Below, piece by piece: positions 26,915-35,907 of a DNA stretch of 64,000 nucleotides. How positions within the stretch are numbered: the first letter of the stretch is position 1; each line of letters opens with the position of its first letter. Position numbers and translations under genes: made by a program. The stretch spans positions 22,712-86,711 of the forward strand of contig CAAEFE010000041.1 in assembly GCA_900755095.1 (NCBI GenBank). The letters run 5' to 3'. Under the pieces are notes generated by a model that saw only the letters and a list, made by a program, of their open reading frames with translations, had not been told where the DNA came from and did no database searches. The DNA is from an uncultured Bacteroides sp. GTDB taxonomy: Bacteria; Bacteroidota; Bacteroidia; Bacteroidales; Bacteroidaceae.

Positions 26915-27529
26915 TCATAGAAATACCTCATCATACAATGGAATTTTCTTCGCATCGTAGACATGAGTGACTGCAAAGACATCATCTTTCTTGATTAGTA
27001 ACCAGTCTCTGTCCTGGTCGTCCATATTAGTATGGATAAGAGTAAACAGGCCTTTGAGCTTATGACCATGTAATTTGAATTCAAGTATTCCGTTTTTAAT
27101 GGCAGCGGATATGTTACGATTATTACCGACGTAAGCATAGGTTCCGCTATCCCATATTTCCACTGTACCTGCTCCATAGTTGCCTTCGGGTATAACTCCC
27201 TCAAAGTGTGCGTAACTCAAAGGATGATCTTCTGCCTGTATAGCCAGTCTTTTATCTTTCGGATTCATGGAAGGGCCTTTAGGTACCACCCAACTTTTCA
27301 ACACTCCATCCACTTCCAGACGAAAATCGAAATGAAAATGACTGGCTTCATGCTTTTGGACAACAAAAACAGGTATCCGGCTTGGAGTCTCCACGGTATC
27401 CGCCATCGGTTCCGGAGTCTCACTGAATTGTCTTTTTGCCCGGTACTCTTTGAGGTTGTTAAAAGAGGGGTCTACCTGCTTTTCTACCATCTTTGTACTT
27501 TTCCCTTCATCGGGAGAATTCTTTGCCAT
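26915..27529 (-). CDS. Stand-alone LigD-type DNA 3'-phosphoesterase
   Basis: The 204-aa product matches the 3'-phosphoesterase module of bacterial LigD. After a polar N-terminal tail (1-50) come FVVQKHEASHFHFDFRLEVDGVLKSWVVPKGPS, with the His-rich metal site of the family, then LSYAHFEGVIPEGNYGAG and IWDSGTY, and near the end DWLLIKK. The enzyme trims 3'-phosphates and 3'-ribonucleotides at DNA breaks in non-homologous end joining. No ligase, polymerase or Ku gene is seen nearby. Stand-alone versions are known in bacteria and archaea. It appears monocistronic. Confidence 0.92.
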   Translation of the reverse strand: MAKNSPDEGKSTKMVEKQVDPSFNNLKEYRAKRQFSETPEPMADTVETPSRIPVFVVQKHEASHFHFDFRLEVDGVLKSWVVPKGPSMNPKDKRLAIQAEDHPLSYAHFEGVIPEGNYGAGTVEIWDSGTYAYVGNNRNISAAIKNGILEFKLHGHKLKGLFTLIHTNMDDQDRDWLLIKKDDVFAVTHVYDAKKIPLYDEVFL

Positions 27530-27732
27530 AGTCTGTATTTTTTCAGGTGAATAAAAAAAAACGAATGATTCATTGACACAACAATCAGTATATCTGTTTG
27601 TTGCCGGAATTCATCTATTTTAATAGCTTTAAAACCGTATTTACGTTTGCTTACTTATTTTTCTACTCGTTTTCACCTTTCTCCCAGAAATGTATGCCCC
27701 CAATTATCATGTATTATGTTTGTTTATAGCAA

Positions 27733-27772
27733 AAGCGGGTAAATATGTGCTATGTTACATATTTACCCGCTT
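27733..27772. terminator. Strong terminator after the GIN-domain gene
   Basis: Perfect 16-base arms (AAGCGGGTAAATATGT at 27733-27748 and ACATATTTACCCGCTT at 27757-27772) around an 8-base loop, 21 bases past the minus-strand stop of the GIN gene. Confidence 0.8.
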
Positions 27773-27792
27773 CCTGTAAGGGATCTAATTTT

Positions 27793-28584
27793 TTACTTGC
27801 CGGAAATTGAGTCTTTCTTGCCTTGCTTATTTACAATAGAAGGACTTCCTTTATATTCAATATCTCCACTACCACTGGCTTTTGCGTCCAACTGTTTGGA
27901 AGCGTAACAAGATATATCACCGGAACCCGAAACTGTAGCAACTACATTAGTAGCCGTCAATTTGTCGGCACTGATATCGCCGGAACCATTCACAGTCAAC
28001 ATAGCCGTTTGAGTGGAACCTTTCATCTTCACGTCACCAGAACCGCTAACTATCGTTTTTACAGTAGTGGCCTTCACATTCTTCACATCAATATCTCCAC
28101 TACCTTTTATAAAAGCAGATAGATTGGTGTATTGTAAATTCTCGGCTTCAATATCTCCGGAACCTGTTATATTCAGATTTAAATCAGCTCCTTTGAGGGT
28201 ACCTTTCAGATATACATCGGCCGAGCCTTTAATATCTACATCATCTAATGAAGGAGAAGAAGCAATCACTTTCAACCGGCGTTCTCCACTAAGAATCTTA
28301 ACGCCTTTCTTTATATTTACCTGCAGCACTCCATTTACCGTAGATACTTCCAACAGGTCAACCAGGTTATCCGAACCATATATAGAAACTGTTGTTTTAG
28401 AATCACTACTCTGACGATACTCAACGTCGGGGCTACCCAGGACCCTGATTGAACTGAAATTACTCACATTATTCAGTTCTTTCGTGATATACTTCTTACT
28501 GGGAGTAATACTCTGCGCCTGCATACTTGTAATACACATGAACATCAGCATTACTAGCATAGATGTAACATTAAAATTTTTCAT
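27793..28584 (-). CDS. GIN-domain (DUF2807) secreted protein
   Basis: The 263-aa product has a signal peptide (about 1-23, ending MQAQ). The rest is a repetitive beta-rich domain of the GIN/DUF2807 family (putative adhesin head). The repeat core (S/K/N)GSGD(I/V) occurs six times between about residues 130 and 245, roughly every 18-20 residues, forming a beta-helix or bowl-like stack. Function is not settled; members are periplasmic or surface proteins of Bacteroidetes. It has its own -7 promoter element at 28613-28620 and a strong terminator, so it is likely monocistronic. Confidence 0.9.
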   Translation of the reverse strand: MKNFNVTSMLVMLMFMCITSMQAQSITPSKKYITKELNNVSNFSSIRVLGSPDVEYRQSSDSKTTVSIYGSDNLVDLLEVSTVNGVLQVNIKKGVKILSGERRLKVIASSPSLDDVDIKGSADVYLKGTLKGADLNLNITGSGDIEAENLQYTNLSAFIKGSGDIDVKNVKATTVKTIVSGSGDVKMKGSTQTAMLTVNGSGDISADKLTATNVVATVSGSGDISCYASKQLDAKASGSGDIEYKGSPSIVNKQGKKDSISGK

Positions 28585-28612
28585 AACTTCTTATTATTAA
28601 ATATTCTACTGA

Positions 28613-28620
28613 CAAATATA
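28613..28620 (-). promoter_or_regulatory. -7 element of the GIN-domain gene
   Basis: The minus strand reads TATATTTG (TAnnTTTG), 28 bases upstream of the ATG at 28584. A TTTG occurs further upstream but with only a 12-base spacer, so the -33 box is unclear. Confidence 0.55.
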
Positions 28621-28654
28621 AGAAGTATATTTCAAAGTATGGCAACTAAAAGAA

Positions 28655-29449
28655 TTAATAAATTAATTTCTCCAACCATACATCGAGTTCCTGAAGCCAT
28701 TCCTGTTTGTACACAAAGCTATCATTGTAACCAAATCCATGCCCTCCTGTAGGATATATATGCAAGGATATAGGAACACCAGATTTCTGTAATTGGGCAG
28801 CAAATTGTATTCCATTCTGGGGACTGACCACACTGTCATCTGAGGCAGCCACTATAAAAGCGACGGGTGTACTTGAAGTGACATGTTCAATCGGTGAATA
28901 TTGTACCATCTTATCCGGTGAATAAGAGTGACCAAACATCCGTTCACGGCAGGGAAGATGCGTTAAACGATCATCAATACTAACTACCGGGTAGATTAAT
29001 ATCTGAAAATCAGGCTTTTCCTTATCAGATAATATCGTAGCCGAACAAGTGGCCAAATATCCACCAATAGAAGCTCCCATTACTCCTACCCGTTTGCTAA
29101 ATTCCGGGAATTTTTCTCGTATAACTGCTAATGCCAACCGGATGTCCTGTCTAGGAATATCAGGATTTTCATGAGGCATTCTATATTTGAAAAGCACGTA
29201 AGTCATTCCCTTTTGGGTGAACCATTCGGCGAAATCAAGACCTTCATGTTCCAAATTGGTCTTTAAGAAGCCGCCGCCGGGACACATAATAACACTGCTA
29301 CCATTTGATTTTTCACTGGTAAAAACAAATAAAGTTCCTTCAGGAGCATTTTCCACTATCCCCATCAGCTCTTTATTATTCACTTCCGACAAGTTATATA
29401 CCTTCATCGATAAATTATCGTACAGGCTTACACAAATTAAATTCTTCAT
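28655..29449 (-). CDS. Alpha/beta-hydrolase, carbohydrate-esterase or acetylxylan-esterase-like
   Basis: The 264-aa cytoplasmic-looking protein (no signal peptide) shows the oxyanion-type stretch CPGGGF (56-61), the nucleophile elbow GASIGG (S127), an acid in AASDDSVV (D204 or D205) and H237 in TGGHGFG. This is the pattern of the dienelactone-hydrolase/BD-FAE-like esterases, often annotated as xylan esterases. An internal Met at residue 15 is an alternative start; the first ATG is kept because it overlaps the stop of the upstream DHOD-like gene by four bases (ATGA), implying coupling. The substrate is unknown; an acylated metabolite is possible. Confidence 0.85.
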   Translation of the reverse strand: MKNLICVSLYDNLSMKVYNLSEVNNKELMGIVENAPEGTLFVFTSEKSNGSSVIMCPGGGFLKTNLEHEGLDFAEWFTQKGMTYVLFKYRMPHENPDIPRQDIRLALAVIREKFPEFSKRVGVMGASIGGYLATCSATILSDKEKPDFQILIYPVVSIDDRLTHLPCRERMFGHSYSPDKMVQYSPIEHVTSSTPVAFIVAASDDSVVSPQNGIQFAAQLQKSGVPISLHIYPTGGHGFGYNDSFVYKQEWLQELDVWLEKLIY

Positions 29450-30453
29450 TTCAATTCGTTTTTAAGTTTATTTCCTAACTTATGAACAATAGACGGACCG
29501 GAATAGATGAAAGCCGAATAGATTTGTATCATGTCAGCCCCTTGAGAAATCATTCCGGCTGCATCTTCGGCTGTCATGATTCCTCCTGCTCCGATAATCA
29601 GAAAGTGCCGATCGGTATGTTCGGATAAATAACGCACTACTTCCTGCGATTTCTTTCCAATACCCCGGCCACTCACCCCGCCGTTGCCAATCTTCTCCAA
29701 TTGTTTTGTTTCTGCCTGATGCAATCCTGAACGATCCCTTGTAGGTCCCGTGGCTATAAAGCCCTCTATAGAGTATTTATATGCAAGCGAAATGACTGTA
29801 TCCAGTGCTTTTTCATCTATATCTGCCGGAAGTTTAATGAAAATACTACATCTTTTGTTCGCCGCCTGACGAAATATTGTGAGCTTTTCTAAAACCATAG
29901 CAAACAGGTCGTTATCTATACTACCCCAGTTTAGGGTAAAATAATCCACACAATCATATAAATGGATGAAAGTCGACTCAAAATATTTGACAATTTGATC
30001 TCCTGTAGAAAGCGGATTCTTATTAATATTTACTCCTAATACATAAGAATGCTTTCTATATTTCCTGATATGTTGCCGGACAGCATCTACTCCACAATTA
30101 TTGAAGCCCGTACGTGAAATCAACGATTCATCATCCACCAATCTGAAAATACGTGGGGAAGGATTTCCTGATTGGCTGTCAGGAGTTACTGTACCTACTT
30201 CCAGAAAGCCGAAACCAAAGTCTGCCAACTCATCAAAAGCCTCTGCATTCTTATCAAACCCGGCAGACAGTCCAATTCGGTTCTTAAATTGCAAATGCCC
30301 ATACGAAAATGGATCAGAAACTCTGCTGTAGCCTCTCACGCAAGCTCGGACCGGAAACAAATAGCGATAAAACTTCAACCAGCTTAAAAGCATCCGGTGC
30401 ACTTTTTCCGGATCAATGCAAAATAATAACGGCCTAATGATTAAATTATACAT
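29446..30453 (-). CDS. Class-2 dihydroorotate dehydrogenase-like flavoprotein with altered substrate pocket
   Basis: The frame opens at 30483, but [11 protein letters not shown] at 30453 is the typical class-2 start, giving 335 aa. The N-terminal membrane-association helices, the FMN site AGFDKN, EVGTVTP, VNINKNP and GAGGI, and the tail are conserved. In numbering from the longer frame, three of the four Asn that hold orotate in E. coli PyrD are changed: NRMGFNN is SRTGFNN (S123), the NxSSPN stretch is NWGSID (N185 and S188 kept, D190 in place of Asn) and NTT is GPT (G246). Family membership is certain; dihydroorotate oxidation is doubtful. It is coupled by overlap to the esterase gene. Confidence 0.85.
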   Translation of the reverse strand: MYNLIIRPLLFCIDPEKVHRMLLSWLKFYRYLFPVRACVRGYSRVSDPFSYGHLQFKNRIGLSAGFDKNAEAFDELADFGFGFLEVGTVTPDSQSGNPSPRIFRLVDDESLISRTGFNNCGVDAVRQHIRKYRKHSYVLGVNINKNPLSTGDQIVKYFESTFIHLYDCVDYFTLNWGSIDNDLFAMVLEKLTIFRQAANKRCSIFIKLPADIDEKALDTVISLAYKYSIEGFIATGPTRDRSGLHQAETKQLEKIGNGGVSGRGIGKKSQEVVRYLSEHTDRHFLIIGAGGIMTAEDAAGMISQGADMIQIYSAFIYSGPSIVHKLGNKLKNELK

Positions 30454-30704
30454 ATTCATATACCTGTTTAATAGTAAATACATAAGTCTATATCTGAAAT
30501 TATACTTTTCAGGAGTATTTTTACAGATGCAAAGTAAGTTCTTTTTAGCCGGATATTGAAGTTCGTTTTTTTTATACCCGATAACTTTTAATTATTCCTA
30601 TTTCTTATTGCTTGTGCAATGGGTACAAAAAGAACTTTCAATCGTCTCTTTTATAAAAGTATGTAAACAACAGGTTTATATAAGAATAAAAGCAATAGAA
30701 AGAA

Positions 30705-33173
30705 ATGAATAAAAAGAGATTAATCGGATATCTGTTGGTAATAGTATCTGTAGGTTGTATTCATGCACAGGAGAAAAAGTTATCTGTACCCGAATACAAG
30801 CTATGGTATGACTGTCCCGCGCAGGTATGGACCGAGGCATTACCCCTTGGAAATGGTCGTTTGGGGGCCATGGTATATGGAACACCAGGCACAGAACAAA
30901 TACAACTAAACGAAGAAACCATTTGGGCGGGACGTCCCAATAATAACGCTAATCCGAATGCACTGGAGTATATTCCCAAAGTGCGTGAACTTGTTTTTGC
31001 CGGAAAATATCTGGAAGCACAAACTCTCGCTACAGAAAAGGTGATGGCAAAGACAAATTCAGGAATGCCATATCAAAGTTTCGGTGATTTACGAATCGCT
31101 TTTCCCGGACATACACGTTATTCTAACTATTACCGGGAATTAAGTCTGGATTCCGCACGTGCAATCGTACGTTATGAAGTAGACGGAGTGCAGTATCAAC
31201 GCGAAACGATTACTTCATTTACCGATCAGGTAGTAATGGTACGACTGACTGCCAATCGCCCCGGCCAAATTACTTTCAATGCACAGCTTACCTCCCCTCA
31301 CCAGGATGTTATGATCGCTTCTGAAGAGGGAAACTGTGTAACACTCTCGGGAGTCTCTTCCTTGCATGAAGGATTGAAAGGAAAAGTAGAATTTCAAGGC
31401 AGATTGACTGCTAAAAATAAAGGTGGAGAAATAGCTTGCGCCGATGGAATACTTTCTGTAGAGAAAGCCGACGAAGCGATCATCTATGTATCTATTGCAA
31501 CTAATTTCAATAACTATCAAGACATCACCGGTAATCAGATAGAACGGGCAAAAAACTATTTGGCAAAGGCAATGGTTCATCCGTTCATTGAATCGAAGCG
31601 GAATCACGTTGATTTCTACCGACAATATCTGACACGTGTTTCTCTTGATTTAGGAGAAGACCAATATGCAAATGTGACAACCGATAAGCGTGTGGAGAAT
31701 TTCAAAAACACCAATGACACACATCTGGTTGCTACTTATTTTCAATTCGGACGTTATCTGTTGATCTGTTCTTCCCAACCGGGAGGACAACCCGCCAATT
31801 TACAAGGAATTTGGAATGATAAATTAGTTCCTTCCTGGGATAGTAAATATACTTGTAATATCAATTTGGAAATGAATTACTGGCCTTCGGAAGTAACGAA
31901 TCTAAGTGAACTGAATGAACCGTTATTCCGTCTGATAAAAGAAGTGAGTGACACAGGAAAAGAGACGGCCAAGATTATGTATGGAGCCAACGGATGGGTG
32001 TTGCATCATAACACGGATATATGGCGTATTACAGGAGCAGTAGACAAAGCTCCTTCGGGTATGTGGCCCAGTGGTGGCGCATGGCTTTGCCGACATCTTT
32101 GGGAGCGTTACCTATACACCGGGGATGTGGAATTTCTGCGTTCCGTCTATCCGATACTGAAAGAGTCCGGACGTTTCTTTGATGAAATAATGGTGAAAGA
32201 ACCCGTACACAACTGGTTGGTAGTCTGCCCCAGTAATTCACCGGAGAATGTACATTCGGGAAGTAATGGAAAAGCCACTACAGCTGCCGGATGCACCATG
32301 GACAACCAATTGGTGTTCGATCTTTGGACAGCAATTATATCTGCCTCTCAAATACTGGATACAGACCGGGAGTTTGCCTCTCATCTGACACAACGTCTCA
32401 AAGAAATGGCTCCCATGCAGGTAGGACATTGGGGACAATTACAGGAGTGGATGTTCGACTGGGATGATCCGAAGGATGTGCACCGCCATATTTCTCATTT
32501 GTACGGACTTTTCCCCAGCAATCAGATTTCCCCTTACCGTACCCCCGAACTATTCGATGCGGCACGTACTTCTCTGATTCATCGTGGCGACCCGTCGACC
32601 GGGTGGAGCATGGGATGGAAAGTTTGCCTTTGGGCACGCCTGCTTGATGGCGACCACGCTTACAAACTGATAACTGACCAGTTGACTCTCGTACGCAACG
32701 AAAAGAAAAAAGGAGGCACCTACCCTAATCTGTTCGATGCGCATCCGCCATTTCAAATTGATGGGAACTTTGGTTGTGCCGCAGGTATTGCAGAGATGTT
32801 GATGCAAAGTTACGACAGTTTTATATATTTACTTCCTGCATTGCCTGCCGTTTGGAAAGAAGGTTCTATCAAAGGAATCATTGCCCGTGGAGGTTTCGAA
32901 CTTGATTTGAGTTGGAAAAACGGGAAAGTCAGCCGCCTGGTCATAAAATCCCATAAAGGTGGCAACTGCCGCCTGCGCTCGCTTAACCCGTTGACAGGCA
33001 AAGGGCTGAAACGTGCCAAAGGGGCAAACACAAATCCTCTCTACGCTGTTCCTGCCATTCCCGAACCATTAATCAACGAAAAAGCCAACCTGAATAAAGT
33101 GGTTGTTGCAGATACCTATTTATATGACCTGCCCACCAAAGCAGGACAGGAATATATATTGACCGGAAAATAA
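30705..33173 (+). CDS. GH95 glycosidase (alpha-L-galactosidase/alpha-L-fucosidase)
   Basis: The 822-aa product has a signal peptide (1-21, ending HAQ). GH95 structure follows: an N-terminal beta-sandwich with PLGNGRLGAMVYGTPGTEQIQLNEETIWAG, a helical barrel and a C-terminal beta domain. Residues matching the AfcA active site are visible: N385 and N387 (TCNINLEMNYWP), E514 (SNSPEN) and D686 (FQIDGNFG). This inverting family cleaves terminal alpha-L-fucose or alpha-L-galactose. The position matches BT1010, which I recall as the enzyme removing L-galactose from RG-II side chain A. It heads a tight plus-strand operon with 13-33-base gaps to the following enzymes. Confidence 0.92.
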   Translation: MNKKRLIGYLLVIVSVGCIHAQEKKLSVPEYKLWYDCPAQVWTEALPLGNGRLGAMVYGTPGTEQIQLNEETIWAGRPNNNANPNALEYIPKVRELVFAGKYLEAQTLATEKVMAKTNSGMPYQSFGDLRIAFPGHTRYSNYYRELSLDSARAIVRYEVDGVQYQRETITSFTDQVVMVRLTANRPGQITFNAQLTSPHQDVMIASEEGNCVTLSGVSSLHEGLKGKVEFQGRLTAKNKGGEIACADGILSVEKADEAIIYVSIATNFNNYQDITGNQIERAKNYLAKAMVHPFIESKRNHVDFYRQYLTRVSLDLGEDQYANVTTDKRVENFKNTNDTHLVATYFQFGRYLLICSSQPGGQPANLQGIWNDKLVPSWDSKYTCNINLEMNYWPSEVTNLSELNEPLFRLIKEVSDTGKETAKIMYGANGWVLHHNTDIWRITGAVDKAPSGMWPSGGAWLCRHLWERYLYTGDVEFLRSVYPILKESGRFFDEIMVKEPVHNWLVVCPSNSPENVHSGSNGKATTAAGCTMDNQLVFDLWTAIISASQILDTDREFASHLTQRLKEMAPMQVGHWGQLQEWMFDWDDPKDVHRHISHLYGLFPSNQISPYRTPELFDAARTSLIHRGDPSTGWSMGWKVCLWARLLDGDHAYKLITDQLTLVRNEKKKGGTYPNLFDAHPPFQIDGNFGCAAGIAEMLMQSYDSFIYLLPALPAVWKEGSIKGIIARGGFELDLSWKNGKVSRLVIKSHKGGNCRLRSLNPLTGKGLKRAKGANTNPLYAVPAIPEPLINEKANLNKVVVADTYLYDLPTKAGQEYILTGK

Positions 33174-33186
33174 TAACTCAACCGAT

Positions 33187-34389
33187 ATGAACAGAAACTT
33201 ATTAAAACTGATTGTTGCTTGCGGAGCTACTTGTTTTATCGCATGTACGGCACCTCAGAAAGCAGAGACTGAAAAATGGAGTGAACGCATGGCACGCTCC
33301 GAAATGAAACGTTTCCCCGAACCCTGGATGATTGAAAAAGCTAAAAAACCACGTTGGGGATATACCCACGGATTAGTAGTGAAATCCATGTTGGAAGAAT
33401 GGAAACATACCGGGGACAGTACATATTATGAGTATGCCAAGATTTATGCGGATAGCCTGATAGATGCTGACGGGCATATCAAAACCATGAAGTATCTTTC
33501 ATTCAATATTGATAATGTCAACGGCGGAAAGATCCTTTTCGATCTTTATGCACAGACCGGAGACGAACGCTACAAAATAGCTATGGATACTTTACGCAAG
33601 CAAATGGCGGAGCAACCCCGTACCAGTGAGGGAGGATTTTGGCATAAATTGAGATATCCTCATCAAATGTGGTTGGACGGAATTTTTATGGCTTCTCCTT
33701 ATCTGGTTCAATATGGTGCTACTTTTGATGAACCTGCTTTATTTGACGAAGCAACGAAACAAATTCTTTTGATAAAGAGCAAGACTTATGATCCCGCAAC
33801 AGGGCTTTATTATCACGGATGGGATGAAAGTCACGAACAGAAATGGTCCAATCCTGAAACGGGTTGCTCTCCTAATTTTTGGAGTCGCAGCATCGGATGG
33901 TATGGAGCAGCTATTGTGGATGTACTGGACTTCCTGCCACAGGAAACTGCCGGACGCGACAGCATTATACAGATTCTGCAGGGATTGGCTAAAGCGATTG
34001 TGAAATATCAGGATCCTTCATCCGGAACCTGGTATCAGGTAACCGATCAGGGAGCGCGTGAAGGTAATTATTTGGAATCATCTGCCACTGCCCTGTTTAT
34101 CTATACGCTTGCCAAAGCTATTAATAAAGGATATATTGGCAACGAATATATCGAACCGACACAAAAAGCCTTTGACGGAATGGTAAAGACATTTACCCGT
34201 TTGGAAGAAGATGGCAGTTATACAATCACCAATTGCTGTGCTGTTGCAGGATTGGGTGGAGATTCAAAAAGATACCGTGACGGCTCATTTGAATATTATA
34301 TCAGTGAACCGATCATAGAAAATGATCCGAAATCGGTAGGTTCATTTATTCTGGCTGCCATTGAGTATGAGAAAATGACAAAGAAATAA
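33187..34389 (+). CDS. GH105 unsaturated uronyl hydrolase, lipoprotein
   Basis: The 400-aa product has a lipobox (FIAC, C20) and a six-hairpin alpha/alpha barrel. GH105 signatures are FNIDNVNGGK with D109, MWLDGIFMA with D164 (the general acid/base equivalent of YteR Asp143), GGFWHKLRYPHQ and WSRSIGWYGAA. GH105 enzymes hydrate the 4,5-double bond of unsaturated galacturonyl ends left by pectate or rhamnogalacturonan lyases, which fits the PL1 gene at 53494. The position matches BT1011 of the RG-II locus. It lies 13 bases after the GH95 gene. Anchored, probably periplasmic. Confidence 0.92.
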   Translation: MNRNLLKLIVACGATCFIACTAPQKAETEKWSERMARSEMKRFPEPWMIEKAKKPRWGYTHGLVVKSMLEEWKHTGDSTYYEYAKIYADSLIDADGHIKTMKYLSFNIDNVNGGKILFDLYAQTGDERYKIAMDTLRKQMAEQPRTSEGGFWHKLRYPHQMWLDGIFMASPYLVQYGATFDEPALFDEATKQILLIKSKTYDPATGLYYHGWDESHEQKWSNPETGCSPNFWSRSIGWYGAAIVDVLDFLPQETAGRDSIIQILQGLAKAIVKYQDPSSGTWYQVTDQGAREGNYLESSATALFIYTLAKAINKGYIGNEYIEPTQKAFDGMVKTFTRLEEDGSYTITNCCAVAGLGGDSKRYRDGSFEYYISEPIIENDPKSVGSFILAAIEYEKMTKK

Positions 34390-34409
34390 ACTAAAAACGA
34401 TAAAGTACA

Positions 34410-35876
34410 ATGAGAAAATTCAAAATTCTTCCTCTTTTGTTGCTGCTATTGACAATGGCAACTTCGGTCGCAGCACAGAAGAAAACACAAAAGACGTATA
34501 TCCCCTGGAACAATGGCAAGCTCGTAGTTTCCGAAGAGGGACGTTATCTGAAACACGAAAACGGCACTCCTTTCTTTTGGTTGGGAGAAACCGGTTGGCT
34601 ATTGCCCGAACGCTTGAACCGGGATGAAGCCGAATATTACCTGGAACAATGTAAACGTCGCGGATATAACGTGATTCAGGTTCAAACGTTGAACAATGTT
34701 CCGTCTATGAATATCTACGGACAATATTCGATGATTGACGGATACAACTTCAAAAACATCAATCAAAAAGGCGTATACGGTTATTGGGATCACATGGATT
34801 ACATCATCCGTACAGCAGCAAAGAAGGGACAATATATCGGCATGGTCTGTATTTGGGGAAGCCCGGTAAATCGGGGCGAAATGACTGTAGAACAGGCAAA
34901 AGCATACGGCAAGTTTTTAGCGGAGCGTTATAAGGACGAACCCAATATTATCTGGTTTATCGGTGGGGATATTCGCGGAGACGTGAAAACAGCCGAATGG
35001 GAAGCATTAGCAACCTCTATCAAGGCTATCGACAAAAATCACCTGATGACATTCCATCCACGCGGAAGGACAACCTCCGCAACTTGGTTCAATAATGCTC
35101 CCTGGTTGGATTTCAACATGTTCCAAAGCGGACACCGCCGCTACGGACAACGTTTCGGAGATGGTGACTATCCTATCGAAGAAAATACGGAAGAAGATAA
35201 CTGGCGTTTTGTAGAACGCAGCATGGCCATGGAACCCATGAAACCTGTGATTGACGGCGAACCGATCTATGAAGAAATTCCTCATGGCCTGCACGATGAG
35301 AATGAACTGTTGTGGAAGGATTATGACGTACGCCGTTATGCTTACTGGTCTGTATTTGCCGGAGCTTTCGGACATACTTACGGCCATAACTCAATCATGC
35401 AATTTATCAAACCGGGTGTAGGTGGTGCTTACGGTGCAAAAAAGCCCTGGTATGATGCTTTGAATGATCCGGGCTACAATCAGATGAAGTATCTGAAAAA
35501 CCTGATGCTGACTTTCCCGTTCTTCGAACGCATACCCGATCAGTCTATCATTGCAGGACAGAATGGAGAACGTTACGACCGCGCTATCGCTACACGTGGT
35601 AATGATTATCTGATGGTATACAACTATACCGGACGTCCGATGGAAGTTGATTTCAGCAAGATTAGCGGTGCGAAAAAGAATGCCTGGTGGTACACTACGA
35701 AAGATGGTAAATTGGAATACATCGGAGAATTTGATAATGGTGTGCATAAATTCCAGCACGATAGCGGTTATTGCAGCGGGAACGACCATATCCTGATTGT
35801 AGTGGACAGTAGTAAGAACTATATAGGGAAAGACTGGACAGAGTTACCGGACGCACAACAAAAATGGAATAAATAA
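34410..35876 (+). CDS. GH140 apiosidase
   Basis: The 488-aa product has a signal peptide (1-22) and a TIM-barrel of the former DUF4038 family. D187 (WFIGGDIRG) and E284 (VIDGEPIYE) coincide with the catalytic acid/base and nucleophile positions I recall for BT1012, the enzyme that defined GH140. It cleaves the bond between apiose and galacturonic acid at the base of RG-II side chains A and B, releasing whole side chains. The C-terminal part (about 395-480) is a small beta-sandwich. Gap of 20 bases to the GH105 gene. The RG-II assignment is inference from near-identical numbering and gene order. Confidence 0.93.
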   Translation: MRKFKILPLLLLLLTMATSVAAQKKTQKTYIPWNNGKLVVSEEGRYLKHENGTPFFWLGETGWLLPERLNRDEAEYYLEQCKRRGYNVIQVQTLNNVPSMNIYGQYSMIDGYNFKNINQKGVYGYWDHMDYIIRTAAKKGQYIGMVCIWGSPVNRGEMTVEQAKAYGKFLAERYKDEPNIIWFIGGDIRGDVKTAEWEALATSIKAIDKNHLMTFHPRGRTTSATWFNNAPWLDFNMFQSGHRRYGQRFGDGDYPIEENTEEDNWRFVERSMAMEPMKPVIDGEPIYEEIPHGLHDENELLWKDYDVRRYAYWSVFAGAFGHTYGHNSIMQFIKPGVGGAYGAKKPWYDALNDPGYNQMKYLKNLMLTFPFFERIPDQSIIAGQNGERYDRAIATRGNDYLMVYNYTGRPMEVDFSKISGAKKNAWWYTTKDGKLEYIGEFDNGVHKFQHDSGYCSGNDHILIVVDSSKNYIGKDWTELPDAQQKWNK

Positions 35877-35907
35877 TCTTATATAAACGAATGATGAAAA
35901 CATACTT

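Noticed and set aside
27793..28584. Tandem DNA repeats or CRISPR-like array from repeated GSGD codons
   Set aside because: The periodicity is protein-level beta repeats of a GIN domain; the DNA units vary and have no spacer structure.
29446..30483. Canonical PyrD of pyrimidine synthesis
   Set aside because: Three of four conserved substrate-binding Asn are replaced, so the standard label is not supported.
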